DNA of 23,189 nt from a virus, in IMG/VR virus record IMGVR_UViG_3300030106_001920, positions 1 to 23,189 of that record. One strand, given 5' to 3'. How positions within the stretch are numbered: the stretch's first letter is position 1; each line of letters opens with the position of its first letter. The position numbers and the translations under genes were made by a program. Shown in pieces: positions 18,601 to 23,189 of this stretch. The notes under the pieces are model-generated. The model did no database searches. It worked only from the letters and a program-made list of their open reading frames with translations, and was not told the DNA's origin.

Positions 18601-18821
18601 GATTTGTACCTTTAGCTAACAACACATACGATTTAGGTACATCATCATTACGTTGGGCAAACGTCTACACCAATGACCTTAACTTATCTAACGAAGGTGG
18701 TGCTAATGACGTTGACGGAACTTGGGGAAGTTTTACAATACAAGAAGGAGCAGAGGATCTTTTCTTAATTAACAAACGCAATGGCAAAAAGTATAAATTT
18801 AATTTAACGGAGGTATTGTAA
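15615..18821 (+). CDS. Tail fiber with T7 gp17-like N-terminus and cupredoxin-like domain
   Basis: A 1068-residue fiber. Residues 1-140 match the T7 gp17 N-terminal domain that attaches fibers to the tail (YPFAFKVFTDADVVV ... LTNQGGFFPEVINDALDKA). Residues 179-232 look like a CBM5/12-type module (WAASTAYAVRDLV ... NSANWDLI). Residues about 232-310 are an Ala-rich triple-coiled-coil stalk. Two arrays of a decapeptide-like repeat (373-465 and 580-621) flank a cupredoxin-like domain (about 471-576) with candidate copper ligands H515, C560, H563 and M567. The C-terminus has DIQIYHDSVNN, NNTYDLGTSSLRWANVYT and GSFTIQEGAEDLFLIN, standard in marine phage fibers. It lacks a good ribosome binding site. 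The stop overlaps the next start by one base (TAATG). It would form trimers and contact the host receptor. Confidence 0.85.
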   Translation: MTINSTTRKTNNLVGNGNTATYPFAFKVFTDADVVVKKLEVSTSIETTLTLGANNDYIVTLNSDQNGNPGGSITLKSGGNNQNLASGFQIVITSAVEPLQGTDLTNQGGFFPEVINDALDKAIVLHQQQQDELDRSIKFSLTNTIGSLEITENANARKNRVLGFDNLGEFEVLKELGTYRGNWAASTAYAVRDLVKDTSTGNIFFCNTAHTSSGSQPLTTNTNSANWDLIVDAATATTQANIATTQATAAANSAAAALTSKNAAATSETNAASSASTANTHKNDAQTAKTAAETAKTAAETAQTAAEAALDSFDDRYLGAKANNPTVDNDGNALIDGALYFNTTVNRMRVYDLGNTTWLEVTIVGSDLTNTNTVAGAISNVNAVGGSIANVNTVATNINNVNTVAADIAKVVKVADDLNETVSEIEVAAADLQETTSEIDTVANSIANVDLVGQNIGNINALGQVLAGQTTFTITVQNVGGSNYFFVDSVQAPTLNLIRGYTYIFDQSNNTNNNHPLAFKDASGNAYTTGVTSNGQAGQANANVTFVVPSNAPSSLRYYCTVHGNNMGNTIAVGDDNIGVVAGSISNVNTVGGAIANVNNVGNNIANVNTVATGLAGVNAFAERYRVGSTNPTSNNDNGDLFYNTNLGKLLVYNATTSAWEETQTIGNFFINTISQFSGTGGNSATFNGAAYKFTLSNAGQFAQQMLVSINGVVQKPNAGTGQPSEGFALDGSEIVFSSAPPTGADYFIVTIGATVSIGTPSNGTVTPASFANGTSNNNGKFLRANNGGVPSFETVNTDLLSDGSPQLGGALDTNGHDVAFKNAANNATKILFDASQDQLEFADSASITFGDHPSTGDYNISYVNGSDFTILGMAGGSGDLILGTFASGTITKSLASKRSNNEIELYYGGNKKFETTNAGCTLTGSLTGTGHVYLPDGGKFVSGANQDIQIYHDSVNNKNKIETTAGGNLDIGSTNNADVQIKTNNVNRFNFGAGGFVPLANNTYDLGTSSLRWANVYTNDLNLSNEGGANDVDGTWGSFTIQEGAEDLFLINKRNGKKYKFNLTEVL
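16731..17009 (+). repeat. Decapeptide-like repeat array 1 within the tail fiber
   Basis: Encodes residues 373-465, repeats of roughly ten residues with the core I-x-N-V-N-x-V (AISNVNAVGG, SIANVNTVAT, NINNVNTVAA and degenerate later units). Such repeats form elongated trimeric shafts in phage fibers. At DNA level the units are diverged, so this is a protein repeat rather than a recent tandem duplication. Confidence 0.7.
17352..17477 (+). repeat. Decapeptide-like repeat array 2 within the tail fiber
   Basis: Encodes residues 580-621 with units SISNVNTVGG, AIANVNNVGN and NIANVNTVAT, the same pattern as the array at 16731. The two arrays are separated by the cupredoxin-like domain, which therefore looks inserted into one shaft. 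Confidence 0.7.
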
Positions 18822-19360
18822 TGGCATTTATAGGACAAGGTGCATGGACAAAAGGAACAGAAGCAAATTTTCCTACTAACGTAAGTGGTCAAGTTATAAC
18901 TGGCATACCTTCTACTGCTACTAAGGTACGAATAAAATTTTATGACATGAGAACAAGCGGTAATGGTTATTTTTATTTAAGAGTAGGACATTCTGGGGGA
19001 ATAGAAACTAATGGAGTTTATGCAGGTAATTCAAATTATCATTATTATAGTAATACAGACAGTACTGGTTCTGCTTTAAATGACAGGATAGGTATTAGTA
19101 CAACTAACTGGGATTCTTCAACATATATTTGGAATGGATTTATTGAATTAGAAAAAATAAAATCTACTAGTAGTAACAAAAACTGGATGTATAATAATTC
19201 TGTTTTTGAATCCAATGGAGGGTATTGGAGTAGTCATAGAGTCATGTATGAAGGTAGAGGTATCGTACCTTTAGGTAGTAATGATTTAGATAGAGTTGCT
19301 ATGTACGCTACGTCTGGCAACTTTTCTCAAGGCTCTTACATTTTAGATTATTTAGTATAA
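18821..19360 (+). CDS. Probable fiber-associated or receptor-contact protein
   Basis: A 179-residue protein whose ATG overlaps the fiber stop codon by one base and has GGAGGT eight bases upstream, so it should be made in step with the fiber. It is rich in Gly, Ser, Asn, Tyr and Trp, with no Cys and no membrane segment, the composition of a beta-sandwich fiber tip or distal tail component. Motifs include GQVITGIPSTATKVRIKFYD and YSNTDSTGSALNDRIGIST. I do not recognise a named family. Position between the fiber and a tail-assembly-chaperone-like gene suggests a receptor-binding accessory protein. This is inferred from context and composition only. Confidence 0.6.
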   Translation: MAFIGQGAWTKGTEANFPTNVSGQVITGIPSTATKVRIKFYDMRTSGNGYFYLRVGHSGGIETNGVYAGNSNYHYYSNTDSTGSALNDRIGISTTNWDSSTYIWNGFIELEKIKSTSSNKNWMYNNSVFESNGGYWSSHRVMYEGRGIVPLGSNDLDRVAMYATSGNFSQGSYILDYLV

Positions 19361-19363
19361 ATT

Positions 19364-19618
19364 ATGAAAATTTCTGAACACAACATACAAACTAACGAAA
19401 TAAAAAGTTATGAAGTACCTGATGAAGTACAACCTGCCGAGATTTTTTGGGACTCATTAAGATCTACAAGAAATATGAAACTAAGAGAAACTGATGTATA
19501 TGGATTATCTGATAGAACAATGACTGAAGAAATGAAAACATACAGGCAAACATTAAGAGATTTACCAGCTAATACGTCTGACCCAGCAAACCCTACATGG
19601 CCTACAAAACCTAACTAA
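19364..19618 (+). CDS. Phage tail assembly chaperone-like protein
   Basis: An 84-residue protein starting four bases after the previous stop without a clear ribosome binding site. The segment with W-D-SLRSTRN-KLRETDVYGLSD (residues about 27-50) and then 'YRQTLRDLPANTSDP ... NPTWPTKP' is the pattern of the small phage tail assembly chaperone family (Phage_tail_APC type), where 'R..RN.LL..TDW....D', 'YRQALRDLP' and 'WP..P' recur. In other phages these genes sit beside tail fiber genes and are thought to help fiber folding or assembly. The neighbours here, with fiber-type genes on both sides, agree. Confidence 0.72.
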   Translation: MKISEHNIQTNEIKSYEVPDEVQPAEIFWDSLRSTRNMKLRETDVYGLSDRTMTEEMKTYRQTLRDLPANTSDPANPTWPTKPN

Positions 19619-19620
19619 TT

Positions 19621-20598
19621 ATGGCACTAACTAAAGTATCTACACCTGCTATAAAAGACGAAGCTATAACTTTAGCTAAGTTATTGCATGGCGATAGTAA
19701 TAACAATGGTAAGTTTTTACGAGCAAACAACGGAGCAGATCCTAGCTTTGAATCCATCCCTGCTGGTACAACAATAAACAGCAACGCAGATAACAGACTT
19801 ATTACTGGTGATGCAAATTCTAATACTTTAAATGGTGAATCTAATTTTACGTTTAATGGCACAGTAGCATCAATAACTGGTGGATTAAAGATAGATGGAT
19901 CAGGAATCAATGATGCTTCTAGTCAAGATTCAGCGTTGTACGTTACTACAGACGTTAATGATTGGGGTGCAATATTTCAAAAAACTACTGAATATGGAGT
20001 AAAAATTGATAGTCCAAATACAGCTACATTAGCTTTTGCACTTTACAATGGTGTTAATCAAAAACTTGCAATAGCTGGTGATGGTAAAATTACTGCACAA
20101 AATAATCTAGCGTTTGCATCTGGTAAAGGTATTGACTTTTCAGCAACAAGTCATGCTAGTGGAATGACAAGCGAATTGCTTAGCGACTATGAAGAAGGCA
20201 CTTGGACACCTGATTTTCAAAAAAATGGTGTTTCCAACCCTACTCCATCACAATACCTAAAAGGTAATTATACAAGAGTCGGTAATTTACTTTTTTTAAG
20301 TGCATATTACTATATGGGAAGTGGATCTAATAGTGCTGGAAGTAATGGTTATTGGACAGTTACAGGATTACCTTTTTCAGTAGAAGATTCATTACAAGGT
20401 GCTTATCAATATATTAACGCTGGTTATATGCTTATAAATAGTACTGATTATATAACTAACAGTTCTTACAACTACAATATAAGATGGCAAGCTAATTCTC
20501 CTACTACTTTAAATATGTATGGCCCTATTTCTGGTATGGCTTGGAGTAGTGGTGCTATGGAAATTGCATTTGCTGGTGTCTTAAAAATTCATGACTAG
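19621..20598 (+). CDS. Second tail fiber-type protein
   Basis: A 325-residue protein starting three bases after the previous stop (ATTATG, no clear ribosome binding site). Residues 1-45 (MALTKVSTPAIKDEAITLAK, then NNNGKFLRANNGADPSFESI) repeat a motif in the large fiber (NNNGKFLRANNGGVPSFETV around 17950), so the two proteins share a module. The C-terminal part has SELLSDYEEGTWTPDF and 'GNYTRVGNLLFL ... VTGLPFS', a beta-rich end common in marine phage fiber and spike proteins. It has no attachment domain of the gp17 type, so it may be a distal fiber piece or spike. The last eight bases overlap a possible 19-residue gene. Confidence 0.7.
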   Translation: MALTKVSTPAIKDEAITLAKLLHGDSNNNGKFLRANNGADPSFESIPAGTTINSNADNRLITGDANSNTLNGESNFTFNGTVASITGGLKIDGSGINDASSQDSALYVTTDVNDWGAIFQKTTEYGVKIDSPNTATLAFALYNGVNQKLAIAGDGKITAQNNLAFASGKGIDFSATSHASGMTSELLSDYEEGTWTPDFQKNGVSNPTPSQYLKGNYTRVGNLLFLSAYYYMGSGSNSAGSNGYWTVTGLPFSVEDSLQGAYQYINAGYMLINSTDYITNSSYNYNIRWQANSPTTLNMYGPISGMAWSSGAMEIAFAGVLKIHD

Positions 20599-20650
20599 AC
20601 CGAAGCTACGTCTTAAAACTAAGCCTAAACCTGTTTTAATCGGAGATTAA
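20591..20650 (+). CDS. Possible 19-residue basic peptide gene
   Basis: ATG at 20591, overlapping the end of the fiber-type gene by eight bases, opens 19 codons ending in TAA at 20648-20650. The predicted peptide MTRPKLRLKTKPKPVLIGD is strongly basic (seven Lys/Arg). The frame fills almost all of the 57-base gap to the next gene, whose ribosome binding site GGAG lies inside its last codons. I recall similar Lys/Pro-rich mini-ORFs beside fiber genes in marine phages but cannot confirm it. No strong ribosome binding site precedes it. Chance remains possible at this length. Confidence 0.4.
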   Translation: MTRPKLRLKTKPKPVLIGD

Positions 20651-20655
20651 TCCTA

Positions 20656-20952
20656 ATGGCATTAAACGAATCAATCGAATACGACAAGATAGAAGTTGTT
20701 GGACAATATAAAGCGGTACAAGTCCGTAAAGCAACAGTTGTTAAACGTGATGACACAGAAATTGCAAGATCTTTTGAAAGATATGTGTTGCAAGCTGGTA
20801 CGTTAGATAATTCTGATAATTTAGTTGATACTGATTTATCAGGAGAGCCAGCAGAAGTTTTAGCAATATGTAATGCTGTGTGGACATCTGATGTAAAAGC
20901 AGCTTGGAAAGCTAAACTAATAGCAGATAAATCATCTTTACCATCTAAATAA
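20656..20952 (+). CDS. Conserved marine-phage-type hypothetical protein
   Basis: A 98-residue protein without Trp-rich or membrane segments, except two Trp near the C-terminus. The N-terminal half, 'SIEYDKIEVVGQYKAVQVRKA' followed by TVVKRDDTEIARSFERYVL, resembles a small protein I recall near fiber genes in marine phages ('vqvRtatvv..dg.Ei.rsfhR'). Its role is unknown there too. GGAG lies about ten bases before the ATG. The stop overlaps the next start (TAATGA), so it is translationally coupled to the coiled-coil protein that follows. A role in tail fiber assembly would fit the position but is not shown by the sequence. Confidence 0.65.
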   Translation: MALNESIEYDKIEVVGQYKAVQVRKATVVKRDDTEIARSFERYVLQAGTLDNSDNLVDTDLSGEPAEVLAICNAVWTSDVKAAWKAKLIADKSSLPSK

Positions 20953-21137
20953 TGACTAGACCAACTGACCAACAATTACAAGAAGAATTAGCACAAGTAG
21001 TTCAAAAGCATAATGATGCACAAAAAATAGTAGACCAAATGAAAACTAGATTTACGCAAATTCAAGCAATTTTAGATGACAGAAAAGCAGCAGTAGTAAT
21101 ACCTGATACAGCACCTGCACTAAAACAAACTACTTAA
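20952..21137 (+). CDS. Short coiled-coil protein
   Basis: A 61-residue protein starting on the last base of the previous stop codon (TAATGA). Residues 7-45 form a continuous helix with heptad spacing (LQEELAQVVQKHNDAQKIVD, QMKTRFTQIQAIL), followed by a flexible tail. No family is recognised. The tight coupling to the preceding gene suggests the two products act together, for example as a small structural or assembly pair. A 38-base gap follows, in which I see no clear signal. Confidence 0.55.
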   Translation: MTRPTDQQLQEELAQVVQKHNDAQKIVDQMKTRFTQIQAILDDRKAAVVIPDTAPALKQTT

Positions 21138-21175
21138 CTTTTTCTTGTATAAGTTGCCGTGTCATTAATCCAGTA

Positions 21176-21499
21176 ATGACATATAAAGGAGACAAGGTTA
21201 AAATTAATAACAGACAGAGAACACTAGAAAATGCAAGTGTTTTTACTATTAACAATTTGACCATGAGAAAAATTCTTGATGCTTTAACTATCGTATCTAC
21301 TATCCTAGTTTTGGGAATATTAGGCGGTGGTTTTTTTACATACAAATATGTAAGCAGCGAACAATTTAAAGCTAAGATTATGAATCAAATACTTGGCGAA
21401 GTTAAAGGTTTATTACCTAATGTATTAGATAAAGGATTGCCTGACATAACAGGGCCATCTATTCCTACACCACCAACACAAAAAAAATTAAAATTTTAA
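21176..21499 (+). CDS. Small membrane protein of a cyanophage-like type
   Basis: A 107-residue protein with one strong membrane segment at residues 36-56 (LTIVSTILVLGILGGGFFTY), a following basic/amphipathic part and a Pro-rich end (SIPTPPTQKK). The block from MRKILDALT onward is familiar to me from marine cyanophages, where it is an unassigned protein. The start is uncertain: ATG 21176 has no ribosome binding site, and an in-frame ATG at 21263 gives a 78-residue product. The segment between (NASVFTINNLT) looks protein-like, so I keep the longer form. It could act as a holin or an envelope protein, but neither is shown. The TAA stop is followed at once, in the same frame, by the TTG start of the next gene. 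Confidence 0.62.
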   Translation: MTYKGDKVKINNRQRTLENASVFTINNLTMRKILDALTIVSTILVLGILGGGFFTYKYVSSEQFKAKIMNQILGEVKGLLPNVLDKGLPDITGPSIPTPPTQKKLKF

Positions 21500-21501
21500 T
21501 T
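21486..21501. repeat. 16-bp AT-only perfect palindrome at a stop/start junction
   Basis: AATTAAAATTTTAATT is a perfect palindrome covering the last codons and stop of the membrane-protein gene and the first two bases of the TTG start codon of the next gene. It may be only a by-product of AT-rich codons, but it could also affect reinitiation or mRNA structure. Confidence 0.4.
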
Positions 21502-22138
21502 GGAAATACCTGAGATACATATACCTGATGTTCATATTCCATATACCTATGTGCCTGACTATAGCCATTCAAATGTACAAGTAATAGGTTGCACTTACTA
21601 CCACAGAGATACTAAAAATACAGGCAATAGAAATTTAATAATAGAAGATCCTAATGGTGTAATTAGTAATTGTCCGTACCCTAGTTTTAACCCATTAAAC
21701 TATGTACCAGATCAATTAACAATTACAGAAGAGATGCCTAATCTTGCTAATGAAAGTGAGATGCCAACTAATGAACCACCAAAAACTAAAATACCAAAAG
21801 ACAAAAAGAAGGAAGATGAATACAAACCCTGTCCTCCAGACAATGCTCCCAGAATAGGAAGTTTTGTTAACGATAAACGATTGGAGCGTATCAAAGATTA
21901 TGTTAGAGAAAGCAACGGTGATTGCACTACTGTTTATGAAGACGTACAGTTCATCGACCAGTACTTACCTACGCCTAGCATTGCTGTCTCTACTTTTTTT
22001 GTCGCTAGTATCGCTGCGAGTACTCCTCTTATTTTAAACGCTATAAAACCCCTAACGAAGCAACTTATAAAACGTCTAACTAAATCTAAGGCTTCAAAGA
22101 ATGAGAGTGAGGGATCACCTGACCGGGAGGGACAGTAA
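21500..22138 (+). CDS. Cyanophage-like Cys-containing membrane-anchored protein, TTG start
   Basis: A 212-residue protein reading MEIPEIHIPDVHIPYTYVPD from a TTG placed directly after the previous TAA in the same frame. I recall marine cyanophage proteins with this opening and with 'YHRDTKNTGNRNLIIEDPNG' (residues about 34-53), a Pro/Lys-rich middle, 'RIGSFVNDKRLERI' and a C-terminal hydrophobic helix with KPLTKQLIKRLTKSK. All of these are present, which supports the TTG start. It has four Cys in the region before the helix. One C-terminal membrane helix (about residues 162-180) followed by a basic tail suggests membrane anchoring. Function is unknown in the relatives I recall. There is no Shine-Dalgarno site. 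The last 53 bases overlap the convergent minus-strand gene. Confidence 0.68.
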   Translation: MEIPEIHIPDVHIPYTYVPDYSHSNVQVIGCTYYHRDTKNTGNRNLIIEDPNGVISNCPYPSFNPLNYVPDQLTITEEMPNLANESEMPTNEPPKTKIPKDKKKEDEYKPCPPDNAPRIGSFVNDKRLERIKDYVRESNGDCTTVYEDVQFIDQYLPTPSIAVSTFFVASIAASTPLILNAIKPLTKQLIKRLTKSKASKNESEGSPDREGQ

Positions 22139-22799
22139 CACTAATTCCCTCACATATAGATGCATACTTGCCTGTAAATTGTACTCCCAACTTAGCTTGT
22201 TCACCACATACCTTTAACCTAAACAAGGCCAATTCTAATTTTCCTTTTTCATATAATAATTTTTGGTTTTTTATATTTACCTCTGTTGCCTGATGACATA
22301 GTGCAGGTGCTTTACCTAACGGAATACTAAATTGTGCTGATATACCGTAGTTTAAATTGTAGTTATCTTTCTCAAACCTTGGTGTTTTTGTAGTGTACTT
22401 TACTGCCCCTGTATCCTCGTTGTATACGTCTTGATATGTATATTGCTCTATTGGCCTGTTAAAGCTCCATGAATCCACTACATAGGGCGTAATGGTAAGA
22501 CTAGGTGAACTGCATACAATCCCTTGTGACATCCTAAACTGGGGGCTAGAATTTGGAAGTATTTGGGTGGCATTATTATTAATAACCCCCTGTGCTTGGC
22601 TGCTCGGACTAGAAATTGTAGTGTTAGCAAGGGTTTTGGAGGGGCATAAACATAATAAAATTACTGCCCAAACGTAGTTTCTACGGTGGTGGTAGTTGTT
22701 GTATTTATGGTGCGGTTTATTGTAGTTATTGTGTCTAGGCCGGGAGAAATTACTGACTCTACCAAACTGAATGGCTGAGACTCGTTTACTATTTTCCAT
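22086..22799 (-). CDS. Exported cyanophage-like protein, uncertain start
   Basis: The convincing part is an exported domain: hydrophobic VWAVILLCLCPSKTLA, then ANTTISSPSSQAQG, a 'QFRMSQGIVCSSPSLTITPY' block, NYNLNYGISAQFSIPLG and a C-terminal coiled segment ending 'KYASICEGISV'. I recall this layout from unassigned marine cyanophage proteins with signal peptides. The only canonical start in frame is ATG at 22799, preceded by GGAAGG nine bases away. It puts 46 basic, His/Asn-rich residues before the hydrophobic core and overlaps the upstream minus-strand gene by 139 bases. A shorter form would need a non-canonical codon (ATT or GTT), and a frameshift from the upstream gene is also possible. 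The TAG stop lies inside the plus-strand gene's end (53-base overlap). Confidence 0.65.
   Translation of the reverse strand: MENSKRVSAIQFGRVSNFSRPRHNNYNKPHHKYNNYHHRRNYVWAVILLCLCPSKTLANTTISSPSSQAQGVINNNATQILPNSSPQFRMSQGIVCSSPSLTITPYVVDSWSFNRPIEQYTYQDVYNEDTGAVKYTTKTPRFEKDNYNLNYGISAQFSIPLGKAPALCHQATEVNIKNQKLLYEKGKLELALFRLKVCGEQAKLGVQFTGKYASICEGISVTVPPGQVIPHSHSLKP
22107..22153. repeat. 8-bp inverted repeat at the convergent gene junction
   Basis: GTGAGGGA (22107-22114) and TCCCTCAC (22146-22153) are exact inverted copies with a 31-base loop, centred on the overlap of the two convergent genes. There is no T run on either side, so it is a weak candidate for a two-way terminator or a chance match. 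Confidence 0.3.
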
Positions 22800-23098
22800 C
22801 TAGGTACACCTTCCAACGTAGGACTTGTGTATGAAAAGTTAACCCCATTAACTGTTTGCGTAGCTTCTGCCGTAGGAATCGAATTAATATAACCATTGAC
22901 ATCTGCACTCTCTATGTTTGACCCTGATACACTCAGAGTGTAGCCTGTACGGAACTGGTGGCTTACTATATTTTCTGTCACCACAGATTGGCTTTGAGAA
23001 TTTGTGCTTGAACTTCCTGTACGAAACGTTGGCACAACTGGGTTTGCAAAGATTTTGACAGGAAATAATATTATTAATAGCAGCCAAAATTTAATCAA
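22661..23098 (-). CDS. Small exported protein of a cyanophage-like type, TTG start
   Basis: A 145-residue protein starting at TTG 23098, with a clear signal peptide (MIKFWLLLIILFPVKIFA, likely cleavage after FA) and a Ser/Thr/Asn-rich, Cys-free mature part. The end, with 'W-KIVNESQPFSLVES...SPGLDTI' and a Thr run closing in TTFGQ, resembles small secreted proteins I recall in marine cyanophages, always beside the gene that follows here. The upstream gene's stop (TAA, 23091-23093) lies inside its first codons, an eight-base overlap, so translation is probably coupled, and there is no Shine-Dalgarno site. The role is unknown; a virion surface or envelope-exported protein is possible. Confidence 0.65.
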   Translation of the reverse strand: MIKFWLLLIILFPVKIFANPVVPTFRTGSSSTNSQSQSVVTENIVSHQFRTGYTLSVSGSNIESADVNGYINSIPTAEATQTVNGVNFSYTSPTLEGVPRWKIVNESQPFSLVESVISPGLDTITTINRTINTTTTTTVETTFGQ

Positions 23099-23189
23099 TT
23101 GTTATTTGTACAGTAGTAGATCCAATGCAACTAGAACCAGATCCAAATGCACCGCTACAAGTATGAACACCTGACGATAAAGAAGTCAT
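23091..23189 (-). CDS. C-terminal end of a third minus-strand gene (cut by window edge)
   Basis: The minus strand is open from the right edge to TAA at 23091-23093, giving 32 residues that begin MTSLSSGVHTCSGAF and end TTVQITID. An ATG happens to sit exactly at the edge, so it may be an internal Met or the true start. The fragment has two Cys and is Ser/Gly/Thr-rich like its two downstream neighbours. It overlaps the start of the next gene by eight bases, which is good evidence for a real gene in the same operon. The rest lies outside the window. Confidence 0.55.
   Translation of the reverse strand: MTSLSSGVHTCSGAFGSGSSCIGSTTVQITID

Noticed and set aside
15615-20598. Possible diversity-generating retroelement, prompted by the BPP-1-like head genes
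   Set aside because: I see no reverse transcriptase gene, no variable/template repeat pair and no C-type-lectin-like variable end in the fibers within this window.
21130-21345. Minus-strand hydrophobic 71-codon frame
   Set aside because: It is antisense to the membrane protein gene; the reverse complement of a hydrophobic stretch readily reads as hydrophobic. No ribosome binding site or known relative was seen.
22492-22677. Plus-strand 61-codon frame with a hydrophobic centre
   Set aside because: It is antisense to the exported minus-strand gene and has no ribosome binding site. The hydrophobicity probably mirrors the opposite strand.
1-23189. tRNA genes, CRISPR arrays, insertion sequences, integrase or attachment sites
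   Set aside because: No cloverleaf with a conserved TTCGA-type arm, no regular spacer-repeat array, no transposase or recombinase motif was found on either strand. The coding density leaves very little room for them.

Overview
The window is part of an AT-rich (roughly one third GC) genome of a tailed bacteriophage with a short tail (podovirus-type). It covers the end of the head module, the tail and internal-core module, the tail-fiber module, and a distal cassette of small membrane or secreted proteins. Gene order follows the T7 plan: capsid, terminator, adaptor (gp11-like), nozzle (gp12-like), core proteins (gp14-, gp15- and gp16-like), tail fiber (gp17-like). The capsid end and the cement-like protein look like the BPP-1 type (Bbp17/Bbp16) rather than T7. 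The distal cassette (21176-23189), the cupredoxin-bearing fiber and the fiber C-terminus resemble proteins I recall from marine cyanophages and pelagiphages. The host is therefore probably a marine picocyanobacterium or SAR11-like bacterium. That is inference from family resemblance; no search was run.

Layout. 1-1014: C-terminus of the major capsid protein, a cement-like protein and a small head-associated protein. 1040-1077: a strong intrinsic terminator, placed like T7 T-phi. 1088-4225: adaptor and nozzle. 4284-15551: three core proteins presumably ejected with the DNA, ending in a 2770-residue polyvalent protein with a toxin-like (ADP-ribosyltransferase-like) segment and an HExxH metallopeptidase-like segment. 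15615-20598: fiber, a fiber-associated protein, a tail-assembly-chaperone-like protein and a second fiber-type protein. 20591-22138: small proteins, two of them membrane-anchored. 22086-23189: three overlapping minus-strand genes, at least two encoding exported proteins, running convergently into the plus-strand block.

The most notable feature is a 124-codon reading frame (10855-11229) nested in the +1 frame inside the giant core-protein gene. It has one of the best Shine-Dalgarno sequences in the window. Across its length the host frame drops TTA, CTA and ATA codons, which would risk stops in the nested frame, but keeps A-ending codons for other residues. This suggests an overprinted gene lying over the toxin-like segment. 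Other points of interest are a repeated 13-bp motif at the positions of T7 promoters phi13 and phi17, a complete type-1 copper ligand set in the tail fiber, and the unusual start and overlap arrangements in the distal cassette.

No tRNA, CRISPR array, insertion sequence, integrase, lysis enzyme, polymerase or diversity-generating retroelement was recognised. There is no gene-free stretch longer than about 75 bases.
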